64,000 nucleotides of DNA from Corynebacterium bovis DSM 20582 = CIP 54.80 (GTDB lineage: Bacteria > Actinomycetota > Actinomycetes > Mycobacteriales > Mycobacteriaceae), in contig NZ_CP047187.1 in NCBI RefSeq assembly GCF_030408615.1, forward strand, positions 1,922,001-1,986,000, in the 5' to 3' direction. Shown here piece by piece: positions 1-8,477 of the stretch. A program made the position numbers and the translations under genes. The first letter of the stretch is position 1; every line of letters begins with the position of its first letter. The notes under the pieces were generated by a model, which ran no database searches, had not been told where the DNA came from, and saw nothing but the letters and a program-made list of their open reading frames with translations.

Positions 1-568
1 TGCGGCCGGGGGTGAGCTCCGCCGCGGACCGCCCGGGCTCCTCGTCCGGACCGAACAGCGGGTCGTAGCCGAAACCGTGCGTGCCCTGCGGTGCCCGGAG
101 GAGGGTCCCCCGCCACGTGCCGCGCACGGTCGTCTCGGCGGCGACGCCCTCCCCGCGCGCCCGGTCGGCGAGCTCCGGGGGCAGGACCAGCGCGCACACG
201 GAGACGAACTCCGCGCCCCGGCGGTCGTCCGGCACGTCGGCGGTCTGCGCGAGGAGCAGGCGGTTGTTCGCGTCGTCGTCCCCGTGGCCGCCGCTCCACC
301 GGGCGGAGAGCACCCCGGGCATCCCGTTGAGCGCGTCGACGCACAGCCCCGAGTCGTCCGCGACCGTCGGCAGCCCGCTGTGCCGGGCCCCGTCACGGGC
401 CTTGATGAGGGCGTTGTCCTCGAACGTCGCCCCGGTCTCCGGGGTCTCCGGGTACTCCGCCACGTCACGGAGGCCGACGAGCTCCACGCCGGCGACACCG
501 GCGGCGCCGAGCACCCGCTCCAGTTCGACGAGCTTCTTCGCGTTGCGTGAGGCGACGAGGAGTTTCAC
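1..568 (-). CDS. rdgB: RdgB/HAM1 non-canonical purine NTP pyrophosphatase (3' end cut by window)
   Basis: The protein hydrolyses dITP, XTP and ITP to monophosphates, cleaning the nucleotide pool. The visible 189 codons begin with a GTG that overlaps the rph stop in a GTGA. N-terminal SRNAKK (residues 7-12) is the substrate-binding motif. [11 protein letters not shown] (48-58), the catalytic-region ADDSGL (70-75) and GFGYDPLF (165-172) follow in the family order. Family members are about 200 residues, so only a short C-terminal piece is missing. It lies last in an rph-rdgB operon. Identity is clear from motifs and context. Confidence 0.95.
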   Translation of the reverse strand, partial: MKLLVASRNAKKLVELERVLGAAGVAGVELVGLRDVAEYPETPETGATFEDNALIKARDGARHSGLPTVADDSGLCVDALNGMPGVLSARWSGGHGDDDANNRLLLAQTADVPDDRRGAEFVSVCALVLPPELADRARGEGVAAETTVRGTWRGTLLRAPQGTHGFGYDPLFGPDEEPGRSAAELTPGR

Positions 569-1395
569 CGCGCCTCCCCGTCGGTCGCGGAGGTGCCCGT
601 CGTCACCGACTCCCCCGGACCCGGCCGCGGGGCCGCGAGTGCCTCCCGCTGGACGTCGATGATCCGGCGGAGCCCGCCCTCGGCGAGGTCGAGGAGGGCG
701 GTGAGGTCCCCACGGCTGAACTCCGCGTGCTCGCCGGTGCCCTGGATCTCGACGAACCGGCCCGCGGCGGTCATGACGACGTTCATGTCGACGTCCGCGC
801 GGGAGTCCTCCTCGTACGGCAGGTCGAGGCACGGCACGCCGTCGATGACGCCGACGCTCACCGCCGCGACCGGCTCCCGCAGCGGCGTGCCGGGGACGAC
901 GCCCCGCTCCGCGAGGACGTCCAGCGCGTCGGCGAGGGCGACGTACGCCCCCGTGATCGCCGCGGTGCGCGTCCCGCCGTCCGCCTGGAGCACGTCGCAG
1001 TCGACCATCACCGTGTTCTCACCGAGTTCCCGCAGGTCGACGGCCGCGCGGAGGGCCCGGCCGACGAGCCGCGAGATCTCGTGCGTCCGGCCCTTGACCT
1101 TGCCGCGCATCGACTCCCGCGGCATCCGCTCGTGCGTGGACCCCGGGAGCATGGAGTACTCGGCGGTGAGCCAGCCCTCGCCGGAGTCCCGCTTGAACCG
1201 GGGCACGCCGACCTCGACGCTCGCCGTGCACATGACCTTCGTCGAGCCGAACTCGACGAGCACGCTGCCCGCCGGGTTGTCCGTGAACCCGCGGGTGATG
1301 CGGACGGGGCGCAGCTCGTCGGTCGCGCGGCCGTCGGCGCGGGTCACGGCGGGTGTCGCGGCGTGTGTCGCGGTGGTGGTTCCGGAATCAGTCAT
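565..1395 (-). CDS. rph: Ribonuclease PH
   Basis: This phosphorolytic 3'-5' exoribonuclease trims the 3' ends of tRNA precursors. The 276-aa product begins [15 protein letters not shown], a low-complexity leader of about 18 residues, then [13 protein letters not shown], the usual RNase PH opening. [18 protein letters not shown] and [18 protein letters not shown] are diagnostic core motifs of the phosphorolytic fold. The ATG at 1395 lies at the end of a promoter-sized gap facing the divergent MFS gene at 1572. Its stop overlaps the rdgB start, so the two are translationally coupled. Confidence 0.97.
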   Translation of the reverse strand: MTDSGTTTATHAATPAVTRADGRATDELRPVRITRGFTDNPAGSVLVEFGSTKVMCTASVEVGVPRFKRDSGEGWLTAEYSMLPGSTHERMPRESMRGKVKGRTHEISRLVGRALRAAVDLRELGENTVMVDCDVLQADGGTRTAAITGAYVALADALDVLAERGVVPGTPLREPVAAVSVGVIDGVPCLDLPYEEDSRADVDMNVVMTAAGRFVEIQGTGEHAEFSRGDLTALLDLAEGGLRRIIDVQREALAAPRPGPGESVTTGTSATDGEAR

Positions 1396-1571
1396 GGGGG
1401 CAGTCTACCGACGGGGTTGTCGACGCCGCCCCACGCGTCAGCCACCGGCGGCGCCGGACCACCCGCCGCGCGGTCCCCGCCCCCCGCACCGCGGGAATTC
1501 CGACGAACGGTGACGGCCCTGTAGCGTTGTGCGCGTCGGAAGTCCCGGACGAGACGGAGGAGCCCGACGTC

Positions 1572-2912
1572 ATGACCGCACCCCGTGGAATCGGACGCGA
1601 CATCTGGGCGCTGTCCGTCGCCACGTTCATCAACCGGGCGACCGGCTTCCTCGGCCTGTTCGCCGCGATCTTCTTCTCCGTCACGGGCATGGACCCGGGC
1701 ACGGTGGTCGTCGCGCTCGTCGTCGTGGGTGTCGCCGGCGTCGCGGGGTCGGTGATCGGCGGGCAGCTGGCCGACCACGTCGGGAAGGTCCCCGTTCTCG
1801 TCGGCAGCACGCTGGTCAACGTCGTCCTGTTCACCGCGCTCGCGCTCGTCGACCATGCGCTGACCGGGTGGGTGATCGCCCTGTCGGCGGTGAGCGTCCT
1901 CGTGTCGCAGGCGTTCGTCGGCCCGGCGTCGGCGCTGGTCGCGCAGTCGGCGGAGGGTCCGGAGCGGGTCACCCGCTTCGCGTTCTACCGCATCTTCATC
2001 AACGTCGGCAGCATCGTCGCCCCGGCGCTCGTGGGGCTCATCGGGCGCGACCACTTCCCCACCCTGTTCTGGCTCTCGGCCGTCGGGTCGCTCATCGTCC
2101 CCGCCGTGCTCGTCGCCGGCTCACGCGCCGGTGCCGGTGCCGGATCCCGGACAGCCGGGGACGGGGAGGGGACGACGGCCCCCTCCGCCCGCGACACCCC
2201 CACGACCGCGACCACCGCGCAGGGCGGCGTCGACCCCTCCCCCACCCCACGCCACCGCGCGACCCTCGCCCTGCCGCTGGTCTACGCGGCGATGGCCCTG
2301 ACGATGGTCGTCTACGCCCAGCACCAGAGCGCCGTGCCGCTGCGCCTCGACGACGAGCCGGGCGGCGTGGGCCTGTACTCGCTGCTGCTCATCATCAACC
2401 CCGTCATCGTCATCGCCGTGGAGTTCCCGCTGAGCATGGTGACGAAGCGGATCCCCGGGCACCTCGCACTCGCGCTCGGGGTGGTCGTCATGGGCACCGG
2501 CGTCACCGTCACCGGGGTCTTCGCCGGGACCGCCGCCCTCGCCGTCGCGGGCTGGGTGCTGTTCTCCGTCGGCGAGTGCGTCTTCGCGCCGATGTCCAAC
2601 AGCTACGTCGCGGAGCTCTCCGACGCGTCCGGGCAGGCCCGGGCGCAGGGCCGGCTCGCGGCGGTCCAGGCCGTGGGCTCCGCCCTCGGTCCGGGCATCG
2701 GCAGCTGGATGCTGCTCGTCCTCGCCGCGGGGGCGTGGGCCGGGTTCCTCGGGCTCACGGTCGCCGCCGCGGTGCTCGTCCTCGCGGCGGCCGCGCTCGC
2801 GGCGACCCGGCGCGGAGACCCCCGGCGCGCGGCCGCCGCCACCGGCACCGGCGCCGCCGACGCCGACGCCGCCTCCACCTGTACCGCCGACCCCCACCCC
2901 CGGGAGCAGTGA
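1572..2912 (+). CDS. MFS transporter, paired with an ATP-grasp ligase
   Basis: A 446-aa major facilitator with about 12 hydrophobic segments. The loop after the first half carries GGQLADHVGKVPVL, the cytoplasmic motif A region, and a charged, Ala/Pro-rich central loop lies at about residues 190-240. The C-terminus is a disordered Ala/Thr tail. The gene ends in TGATG, sharing bases with the start of the ATP-grasp gene, so the pair is co-translated. Known precedent: in bacilysin clusters an MFS protein (BacE) exports the product of an ATP-grasp ligase (BacD). Export of a small amide or dipeptide here is inference. The substrate is unknown. Confidence 0.85.
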   Translation: MTAPRGIGRDIWALSVATFINRATGFLGLFAAIFFSVTGMDPGTVVVALVVVGVAGVAGSVIGGQLADHVGKVPVLVGSTLVNVVLFTALALVDHALTGWVIALSAVSVLVSQAFVGPASALVAQSAEGPERVTRFAFYRIFINVGSIVAPALVGLIGRDHFPTLFWLSAVGSLIVPAVLVAGSRAGAGAGSRTAGDGEGTTAPSARDTPTTATTAQGGVDPSPTPRHRATLALPLVYAAMALTMVVYAQHQSAVPLRLDDEPGGVGLYSLLLIINPVIVIAVEFPLSMVTKRIPGHLALALGVVVMGTGVTVTGVFAGTAALAVAGWVLFSVGECVFAPMSNSYVAELSDASGQARAQGRLAAVQAVGSALGPGIGSWMLLVLAAGAWAGFLGLTVAAAVLVLAAAALAATRRGDPRRAAAATGTGAADADAASTCTADPHPREQ

Positions 2913-4159
2913 TGTCCGTCCTCCTCGTCGACCCGTTCAGCTCAGGAAGCCACTATCACGGTCTGCTGCGTGACCGTGGCCTGACGTACCACTGCGTGCG
3001 CACCCGCCGCGCCCTCGACAGCGGCCTGGCCGACGGCGCCACCGTGCCGCACCTCGCCGTCGACGACGCCACCGTCGACGACCTCGAGGCCCTCGTGCAG
3101 TTCAGCCGGGAACACGGCGTCGGGACCGTCGTCACCGGAGCCGAGTCCGGCGTGCCGGTGGCCGAGGCCCTCAAGGTCGAACTCGGCCTCGCCTCCCCCG
3201 ACTTCGGTGAGCACGGACGGCGGTTCTGGGACAAGGACCTGCTCTACTCGACGCTGCGGGACGCCGGGGTCCGCGTCCCCCGGCGGTTCGGCGTGCTCAC
3301 CGCCGGGGACGTCGCGGCGGGGCGCGACAGGGACGTCCTCGCCGGCGTCGACTACCCGGCCGTCACGAAACCCGACGTCGGGGCGGGCAGCGTCGGCGTG
3401 CGGATCGTCGACGACGCCGCCGGGGCGGCCGACGCCGTCCGGTCGATCGTCTCCGCGGCGGGGTTCTTCGGCGGCACCGTGCCGGCCGCGATCGTCCAGG
3501 AGTACGTCCGCGGCCGCGAGTACGTCGTCGACACCGTCTCCCACCGGGGCCGCCACCACGTCATCGCCGTGTGCACCTACGACAAGCACCCGTCGTCGAC
3601 CGGTGCGATGGTCTACGACCGGATCCGCTGGCTCGACGGCGACGCCCCGGACACCACCCGGCTCACCGCGTACGCCGGGCAGGTGCTCACCGCCCTCGAT
3701 CACCGGGAGGGGTCGGTGCACATGGAGGTCATCCTCGACGACCGTGGCCCCTGCCTCATCGACCTCGGCGTCCGCCCCCACGGCGCCGGGCACCCGGTGA
3801 AGACCCACGCGCTCACGGGGTCGTCGCAGCTCCACGCGGAGGTGGACATCGCCGCCGGGGCCGGCCTGCCGGACACGCCCGGCTACACCCTCACCGCGCC
3901 CGCGGCGATCGAGTTCCTCAGCCTCGACCGGCCCGGGACCGTCCGCGCGGACGCCCGGCCGGAGGAGCTGCTCGACCGGGACGTCGTCCGCGGCGGGAGC
4001 ATCGCCGCCCGGCCGGGGGCGAGCTACCCGGAGACGCAGTCCTTCCTCGACTCCGAGGCGCTGGGGCTGGTGTTCGTCGACAGTGTCGACGAGGCCACCC
4101 TCCTGGAGAACGCCGCGCGCCTCCGCGCGGACTTCGCCGCGATGGTCGACCCGGCCTGA
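2912..4159 (+). CDS. ATP-grasp domain protein (carboxylate-amine ligase family)
   Basis: The 415-aa protein has the ATP-grasp layout: N-terminal Rossmann-like part (residues 1-95), then WDKDLLYSTLRDAGVRVPRRFGV leading to the ATP-binding lobe with YPAVTKPDVGAGSVGV, the IVQEYVRGREYVVDTVS strand pair, and a metal-binding end with MEVILDDRGPCLIDLGVRPHGAGHP. This architecture is shared by amino-acid ligases (BacD, carnosine synthase-like) and related carboxylate ligases. Start ATG overlaps the MFS stop. Product and substrates cannot be read from sequence. It sits on the plus strand inside an otherwise minus-strand housekeeping block, which suggests a later insertion. Confidence 0.85.
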   Translation: MSVLLVDPFSSGSHYHGLLRDRGLTYHCVRTRRALDSGLADGATVPHLAVDDATVDDLEALVQFSREHGVGTVVTGAESGVPVAEALKVELGLASPDFGEHGRRFWDKDLLYSTLRDAGVRVPRRFGVLTAGDVAAGRDRDVLAGVDYPAVTKPDVGAGSVGVRIVDDAAGAADAVRSIVSAAGFFGGTVPAAIVQEYVRGREYVVDTVSHRGRHHVIAVCTYDKHPSSTGAMVYDRIRWLDGDAPDTTRLTAYAGQVLTALDHREGSVHMEVILDDRGPCLIDLGVRPHGAGHPVKTHALTGSSQLHAEVDIAAGAGLPDTPGYTLTAPAAIEFLSLDRPGTVRADARPEELLDRDVVRGGSIAARPGASYPETQSFLDSEALGLVFVDSVDEATLLENAARLRADFAAMVDPA

Positions 4160-4169
4160 GCCCCCGCCC

Positions 4170-4952
4170 CTACCCCTCCCCGACGGGCACGACGAGGTCC
4201 GGGCGGGCGAGCGTGATCCGCCCGTCGAACGTCCGGCGCGCCCCGCGCAGCGCGTCCTCCGGGTCGACCCACGGGGGGATGTGGGTGAGCACGAGGTGCC
4301 CCACGCCGGCGGCGGACGCGACCTCCCCCGCGTCCCGGCCGGACAGGTGCATGTCCGGCACCTTCCCGTCGGAGGTCTCCCCCCACGTCGCCTCGCAGAG
4401 AAGGACGTCGGCCCCCGTCGCGAGGTCGACGAGATCCGGCGTGGGCCCCGTGTCCCCGGAGTAGACCAGCCGGTTTCCGGCGGCGTCCTCGACGCGGAGG
4501 CAGTAGGACTCCGTGGGGTGGACGGCCGGGCACGCGCGGAGGGTCAGCCCGCCGACGGTGACGGTCGGGGTCTCGTCCCAGGTCGCGAGGTCGAAGGTGT
4601 CCGAGAAGTCGTCGCACTCGTCGGGGTGGTCGGCACCGGCCCGGCCGAGGTGGAGGGCGGTGGTCGAGGGGCCGACGAGGCGCTGGCGGCCCACCGCCGG
4701 TGCCGTGGGGTGGAACCGACGCCACACGAGCAGCGAGGGGAAGTCGAGGCAGTGGTCGGCGTGGAGGTGGCTCAACGCGACGTCGACCGAGCTCGGGTCG
4801 GCGTGCCGCTGGAGGGCGGCGAGGACCCCGGGGCCGATGTCCATGAGCACCCGGTGACCCCCCGCCGTGACGGTGTCACGGACGAGATAGCCGGACGCGG
4901 GTGAGCGTGGGCCGGCGAGGCTGCCCGAGCAGCCCAGGACAAGCAACTCCAT
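4170..4952 (-). CDS. MBL-fold metallohydrolase (RNase Z-like/phosphodiesterase family)
   Basis: The 260-aa protein starts MELLVLGCSGS, a typical strand of this fold. It carries SHLHADHCLD (the HxHxDH zinc motif), then VHPTESYCLRVE, YSGDTGPTPDL with the metal-bridging Asp, and LVLTHIPPW with the last metal His. The GCSGS start and the lack of an RNase J domain fit the cyclic-nucleotide phosphodiesterase/RNase Z-like group that neighbours rph and murI in actinobacteria. Convergent with the ATP-grasp gene, 10 nt apart. The precise substrate is unknown. Confidence 0.9.
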   Translation of the reverse strand: MELLVLGCSGSLAGPRSPASGYLVRDTVTAGGHRVLMDIGPGVLAALQRHADPSSVDVALSHLHADHCLDFPSLLVWRRFHPTAPAVGRQRLVGPSTTALHLGRAGADHPDECDDFSDTFDLATWDETPTVTVGGLTLRACPAVHPTESYCLRVEDAAGNRLVYSGDTGPTPDLVDLATGADVLLCEATWGETSDGKVPDMHLSGRDAGEVASAAGVGHLVLTHIPPWVDPEDALRGARRTFDGRITLARPDLVVPVGEG

Positions 4953-5097
4953 GCCCCGTATTCTTGCATGCCCGACCGGCCGGGGTCTGCCCCTGCGGCG
5001 GGGATCGGGGCGTGCTGGAGGCAAACTAACAACCCCCGTCACGGTGAGGTGTACGTCACACCGGGGGGCGGGGCGCCGCGGGTGCCCCCGGACGGGG

Positions 5098-6012
5098 TCA
5101 AAACCCGGGAATCCGGCTCACACCGGAGACGTCCGGCCCGAGGAACCGCTTCGCCAGCTGCGCGAACCGGTGGGGGTCCCCGGTGGACTCGAAGCTCAGC
5201 TCCGCGCGGTGCCCCGGCCCCTCGTCGGCGAGCAGCCCGTTCTCGGACAGCGTCCGGTAGGTCAGCTTCGCCGTCTCCTCGGCGGACGACACGAGCTGCA
5301 CCTCGTCGCCCATGACGAGCTGGATCACCGCCGAGAGCAGCGGGTAGTGCGTGCACCCCAGCACGAGCGTGTCCACGCCCGCGTCCTTCAGCGGCTCCAG
5401 GTACGTCTCCGCGAGGCCGAGCAGCTGCCGCCCGGAGGTGATGCCGCGCTCGATGAACGGGACGAACTGCGGGCACGCCGCCGCCGTGACCTCGATGCCG
5501 GGGGTGGCGGCGAACAGGTCCTGGTACGCCTGGGAGGTGATGGTGGCCGTCGTCCCGATGACCCCCACCCGGCCGTTCCGGGTGCTCGCGACCGCGCGCC
5601 GGACGGCCGGGAGGATGACCTCGACGACCGGCACCGGGTACCGCTCCCGGGCGTCCCGGATGAACGCCGAGCTCGCGGAGTTGCACGCGATGACGATCAT
5701 CTTGCAGCCGCGGTCCACGAGGTCGTCGGCGATGGCGGTGGACAGCGCGCGCACGCGGGCCAGCGGCTTGTCGCCGTAGGGGGAGTTCGCGGTGTCGCCG
5801 ATGTAGATCATCGACTCGTGCGGCAGCTGGTCGACGAGCGTCCGGCAGACCGTCAGGCCGCCGACACCGGAGTCGAACACGCCGATGGGGCGGTTGTCGC
5901 CGTCCCCGTCCCCGGCGGCCGCGCCGGGCACGGCCGCCACGGTCCCGGTCGCCACGGTCCCGGTCGCGACGGCCCCGGCGGCACCCGCCGCGTCGCCGTC
6001 CCCGTCGGTCAC
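5098..6012 (-). CDS. murI: Glutamate racemase
   Basis: MurI interconverts L- and D-glutamate for peptidoglycan. The core begins at about residue 41 with [15 protein letters not shown]. Both catalytic cysteines are present, in [11 protein letters not shown] and [11 protein letters not shown]. The 304-aa reading includes about 40 N-terminal residues of Ala/Gly/Asp/Thr repeats ([12 protein letters not shown]) not seen in typical family members. The GTG used here overlaps the DUF2017 stop (GTGA), which supports it, but initiation further in cannot be excluded. Part of the clpS-DUF2017-murI run. Confidence 0.95.
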   Translation of the reverse strand: MTDGDGDAAGAAGAVATGTVATGTVAAVPGAAAGDGDGDNRPIGVFDSGVGGLTVCRTLVDQLPHESMIYIGDTANSPYGDKPLARVRALSTAIADDLVDRGCKMIVIACNSASSAFIRDARERYPVPVVEVILPAVRRAVASTRNGRVGVIGTTATITSQAYQDLFAATPGIEVTAAACPQFVPFIERGITSGRQLLGLAETYLEPLKDAGVDTLVLGCTHYPLLSAVIQLVMGDEVQLVSSAEETAKLTYRTLSENGLLADEGPGHRAELSFESTGDPHRFAQLAKRFLGPDVSGVSRIPGF

Positions 6013-6575
6013 GGCAGCTCACCCATCATCGCGGTGAGCAGGCTGTCCTGGTGGAACCCCAGCCACTCGAGGTAGTTGTCCGCCGCCTGGACCTGCTCGG
6101 AGTCCGGGCCGAGCTCCTCCCGGAACCGGTCGAGCTGCGCGGCGTGGTAGTTCCGCACGTCGTTGACGGCCCCGAGCCACACCCGCGCCTCCTCCGGCCC
6201 GAGGGTCACGGCCACCGACCCGTCCGGCCCGAGCCGGTCGCCGATGAGCCGCAGGTTCCGCAGCTTCTCCCGGATGATGTCCGTCTCGGTGAGCTGCCGG
6301 GTGAGGGCGGCCTCGCCCTCGACCTCCTCGTCCCCCTCCCGGAAGAACGACGGCAGCAGCCGCGCGAGGCCGGGGTCGGCGGGCGGTTCGGCGTGGCCGG
6401 GGGTCATGCCGGTGAGCTCGGAGAGCTCGTCCTTCGGCGCGGTCCGGACCCGCTCCATGAGGTGGTCGCTGATCGTCGCCGCGCTGTCACCGAGCATCTC
6501 CCGCTCCAACGGCTCGAGCACCGTCTGGAACCGGGTGCCGCGCATGATGCCGGACTTCCTCGTCCAGGGTTTCAT
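6009..6575 (-). CDS. DUF2017 family protein
   Basis: A 188-aa soluble protein of unknown function that in actinobacteria lies directly downstream of clpS, as here. It opens with [16 protein letters not shown] and has the conserved tail [19 protein letters not shown] ... [18 protein letters not shown]. The ATG at 6575 has an AAGGAG sequence about 10 nt upstream, which decides the start. Its stop overlaps the murI start. A role linked to ClpS/ClpCP proteolysis is suggested only by neighbourhood. Confidence 0.88.
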   Translation of the reverse strand: MKPWTRKSGIMRGTRFQTVLEPLEREMLGDSAATISDHLMERVRTAPKDELSELTGMTPGHAEPPADPGLARLLPSFFREGDEEVEGEAALTRQLTETDIIREKLRNLRLIGDRLGPDGSVAVTLGPEEARVWLGAVNDVRNYHAAQLDRFREELGPDSEQVQAADNYLEWLGFHQDSLLTAMMGELP

Positions 6576-6627
6576 CTCTCGTGGTCTCCTTCGCTGTCGC
6601 CTGCCGTCACCCGGTGCGGTGCGTTGT

Positions 6628-6666
6628 GTGGTCCGGTGTCACCGTGGTGGTCCGGTGTCACCGTGG
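6628..6666. repeat. Two-copy 19-20 nt tandem repeat between clpS and DUF2017
   Basis: The unit GTGGTCCGGTGTCACCGTGG occurs at 6628-6647 and again at 6647-6666, sharing the boundary base. A partial GGTCCG copy follows. It lies in the 148-nt gap between two genes normally read together. No function is visible. It may be simple expansion. Confidence 0.6.
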
Positions 6667-6723
6667 TCCGTCACGGTCCGGTGCCACCCGCCGGGACCGG
6701 CGGTCACCGCGGTCCGGGCCGGC

Positions 6724-7038
6724 TCAGCCGTCGGTCCGCTGGATCGTCGCCCACAACCCGGCGACCTGGAGTTTCTTGGCGTCGGACTCCACCTTGTCCC
6801 GCGCCCCGGAGGTGACGACGGCCTTGCCCTCGGTGTGCACCTCCATCATGAGCTCCGTCGCCTTCTTCCGGGAGAATCCCAGCACCGTCTGGAAGACGTA
6901 GGTCACGTAACTCATGAGGTTGACCGGGTCGTCCCAGCAGATGCAGACCCACGGCAGGTCGGGCGACGACGCGGTCTCCGGGGTGGTCTCCGTCCCGGGG
7001 GTCGCGACCGGGGCTGCGGGTGCGGCTGGTGACGTCAT
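6724..7038 (-). CDS. clpS: ClpS adaptor for the Clp protease
   Basis: ClpS docks on the Clp ATPase N-domain and delivers N-degron substrates. The 104-aa reading from the ATG at 7038 has a disordered Ala/Pro/Thr leader of about 28 residues, then the folded core [15 protein letters not shown] and [22 protein letters not shown], where the Asp-Asp and MxxVHxxGxA features are diagnostic. A TTG three codons upstream (7047) is a possible alternative start. Divergent from pncB. Confidence 0.95.
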   Translation of the reverse strand: MTSPAAPAAPVATPGTETTPETASSPDLPWVCICWDDPVNLMSYVTYVFQTVLGFSRKKATELMMEVHTEGKAVVTSGARDKVESDAKKLQVAGLWATIQRTDG

Positions 7039-7121
7039 GGGGCCCAAGGATAGCGCCGGGACGCACCCCGGATGTCACGTCGGGGCTGGGCACCCGCAGG
7101 GCGGGGGTTTACGATGGCGGT

Positions 7122-8477
7122 GTGACTCACGCGACTGACCCGAGCCCCTCACCCGACAGCCGGTTCCACCACGGCCCCGGTCCGCGGTCGTCGGCCCTGC
7201 TCACCGACATGTACGAGCTGACGATGCTCGACGCCGCCCTGCGGGACGGCACCGCGCACCGCGCCTGCGCGTTCGAGGTGTTCACCCGCCGGCTGCCGAA
7301 CGAGCGCCGCTACGGCGTCGTCGCCGGCACCGCCCGGGTGCTCCGGGCCGTCCGTGACTTCGTCTTCACCCCCGAGCAGCTCGCCGAACTGGACTTCCTC
7401 TCCCCCGAGGCGCTGGAGTACCTGCGCGACTTCCGGTTCCGGGGGCGGATCGACGGCTACCGCGAGGGCGAGCTGTACTTCCCCCACTCCCCCATCCTCA
7501 CCGTGCGGGGCACGTTCGCCGAGTGCGTCATCCTCGAGACGGTCATCCTGTCGATCCTCAACCACGACTCGGCGGTGGCCTCCGCCGCCGCCCGCATGGT
7601 CACCGCCGCCGCCGGCCGGCCGATCATCGAGATGGGCTCGCGCCGCACCCACGAGTACGCGGCGGTGTCCGCCTCCCGCGCCGCGTACCTCGCCGGGTTC
7701 ACCGCGACGAGCAACCTCGAGGCCTCCGCCCGCTACGGCATCCCCGCCTCCGGGACGGCCGCCCACGCGTGGACGCTCCTGCACACGACGGAGGACGGCC
7801 CCGACGAGGCGGCGGCGTTCCGCGCCCAGGTCGAGGCCCACGGCACGGACACGACGCTGCTCGTCGACACCTACGACATCACCGACGGGGTCCGCACCGC
7901 CGTCGAGGTCGCCGGCACCGGCCTCGGCGCGGTGCGCATCGACTCGGGTGACCTCGGCGTCCTCGCCCGCCAGGTCCGCGAGCAACTCGACGCGCTGGGG
8001 GCGTACGACACCCGCATCGTCGTCTCCTCCGACCTGGACGAGTTCGCCATCGCCGCCCTGCGCAGCGAGCCGGTGGACTCGTTCGGCGTTGGGACGTCCG
8101 TCGTCACCGGGTCCGGTGCCCCGACCGCCGGGCTGGTCTACAAGCTCGTCGAGGTCGAGGGCGTGCCGGTGGCGAAGCGCTCCCGCAACAAGTCGAGCCA
8201 GGGCGGGGCGAAGCGCGCGGTCCGGGCCGTCCGGGCCACGGGCACGGCCGTCGAGGAGGTCGCCTTCCCCGTCGACGGTGACGTTCCCGACCTGGGGGTC
8301 CTCCGGGCCGTCGACCTCACCGTGCCGCTCATGGTCGACGGCGACCTCGTCGACGACCTCGGCACCCTCGACTCCTCCCGGGCGCTCCTCGCCGAGCGCC
8401 TCGTCTCCCTGCCCTGGGAGGGCCTCGCGCTCTCCCGTGACGAGCCGGTGCTGACCGTCCGTGTCACGGGGTTCTGA
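7122..8477 (+). CDS. pncB: Nicotinate phosphoribosyltransferase
   Basis: PncB converts nicotinate and PRPP to nicotinate mononucleotide in NAD salvage. The protein (451 aa from GTG 7122) begins its core with SSALLTDMYELTML and has the catalytic-region GSRRTHEYAA, TSNLEASARYGIPASGTAAH, VDTYD and the phosphate-binding IDSGDLG and FGVGTSVVTGSGAP. Upstream in-frame codons exist, but GTG 7122 sits just after a TACGAT-like -10 sequence and begins the conserved part. Divergent from clpS, as is common in corynebacteria. nadE lies further along the window. Confidence 0.95.
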   Translation: MTHATDPSPSPDSRFHHGPGPRSSALLTDMYELTMLDAALRDGTAHRACAFEVFTRRLPNERRYGVVAGTARVLRAVRDFVFTPEQLAELDFLSPEALEYLRDFRFRGRIDGYREGELYFPHSPILTVRGTFAECVILETVILSILNHDSAVASAAARMVTAAAGRPIIEMGSRRTHEYAAVSASRAAYLAGFTATSNLEASARYGIPASGTAAHAWTLLHTTEDGPDEAAAFRAQVEAHGTDTTLLVDTYDITDGVRTAVEVAGTGLGAVRIDSGDLGVLARQVREQLDALGAYDTRIVVSSDLDEFAIAALRSEPVDSFGVGTSVVTGSGAPTAGLVYKLVEVEGVPVAKRSRNKSSQGGAKRAVRAVRATGTAVEEVAFPVDGDVPDLGVLRAVDLTVPLMVDGDLVDDLGTLDSSRALLAERLVSLPWEGLALSRDEPVLTVRVTGF

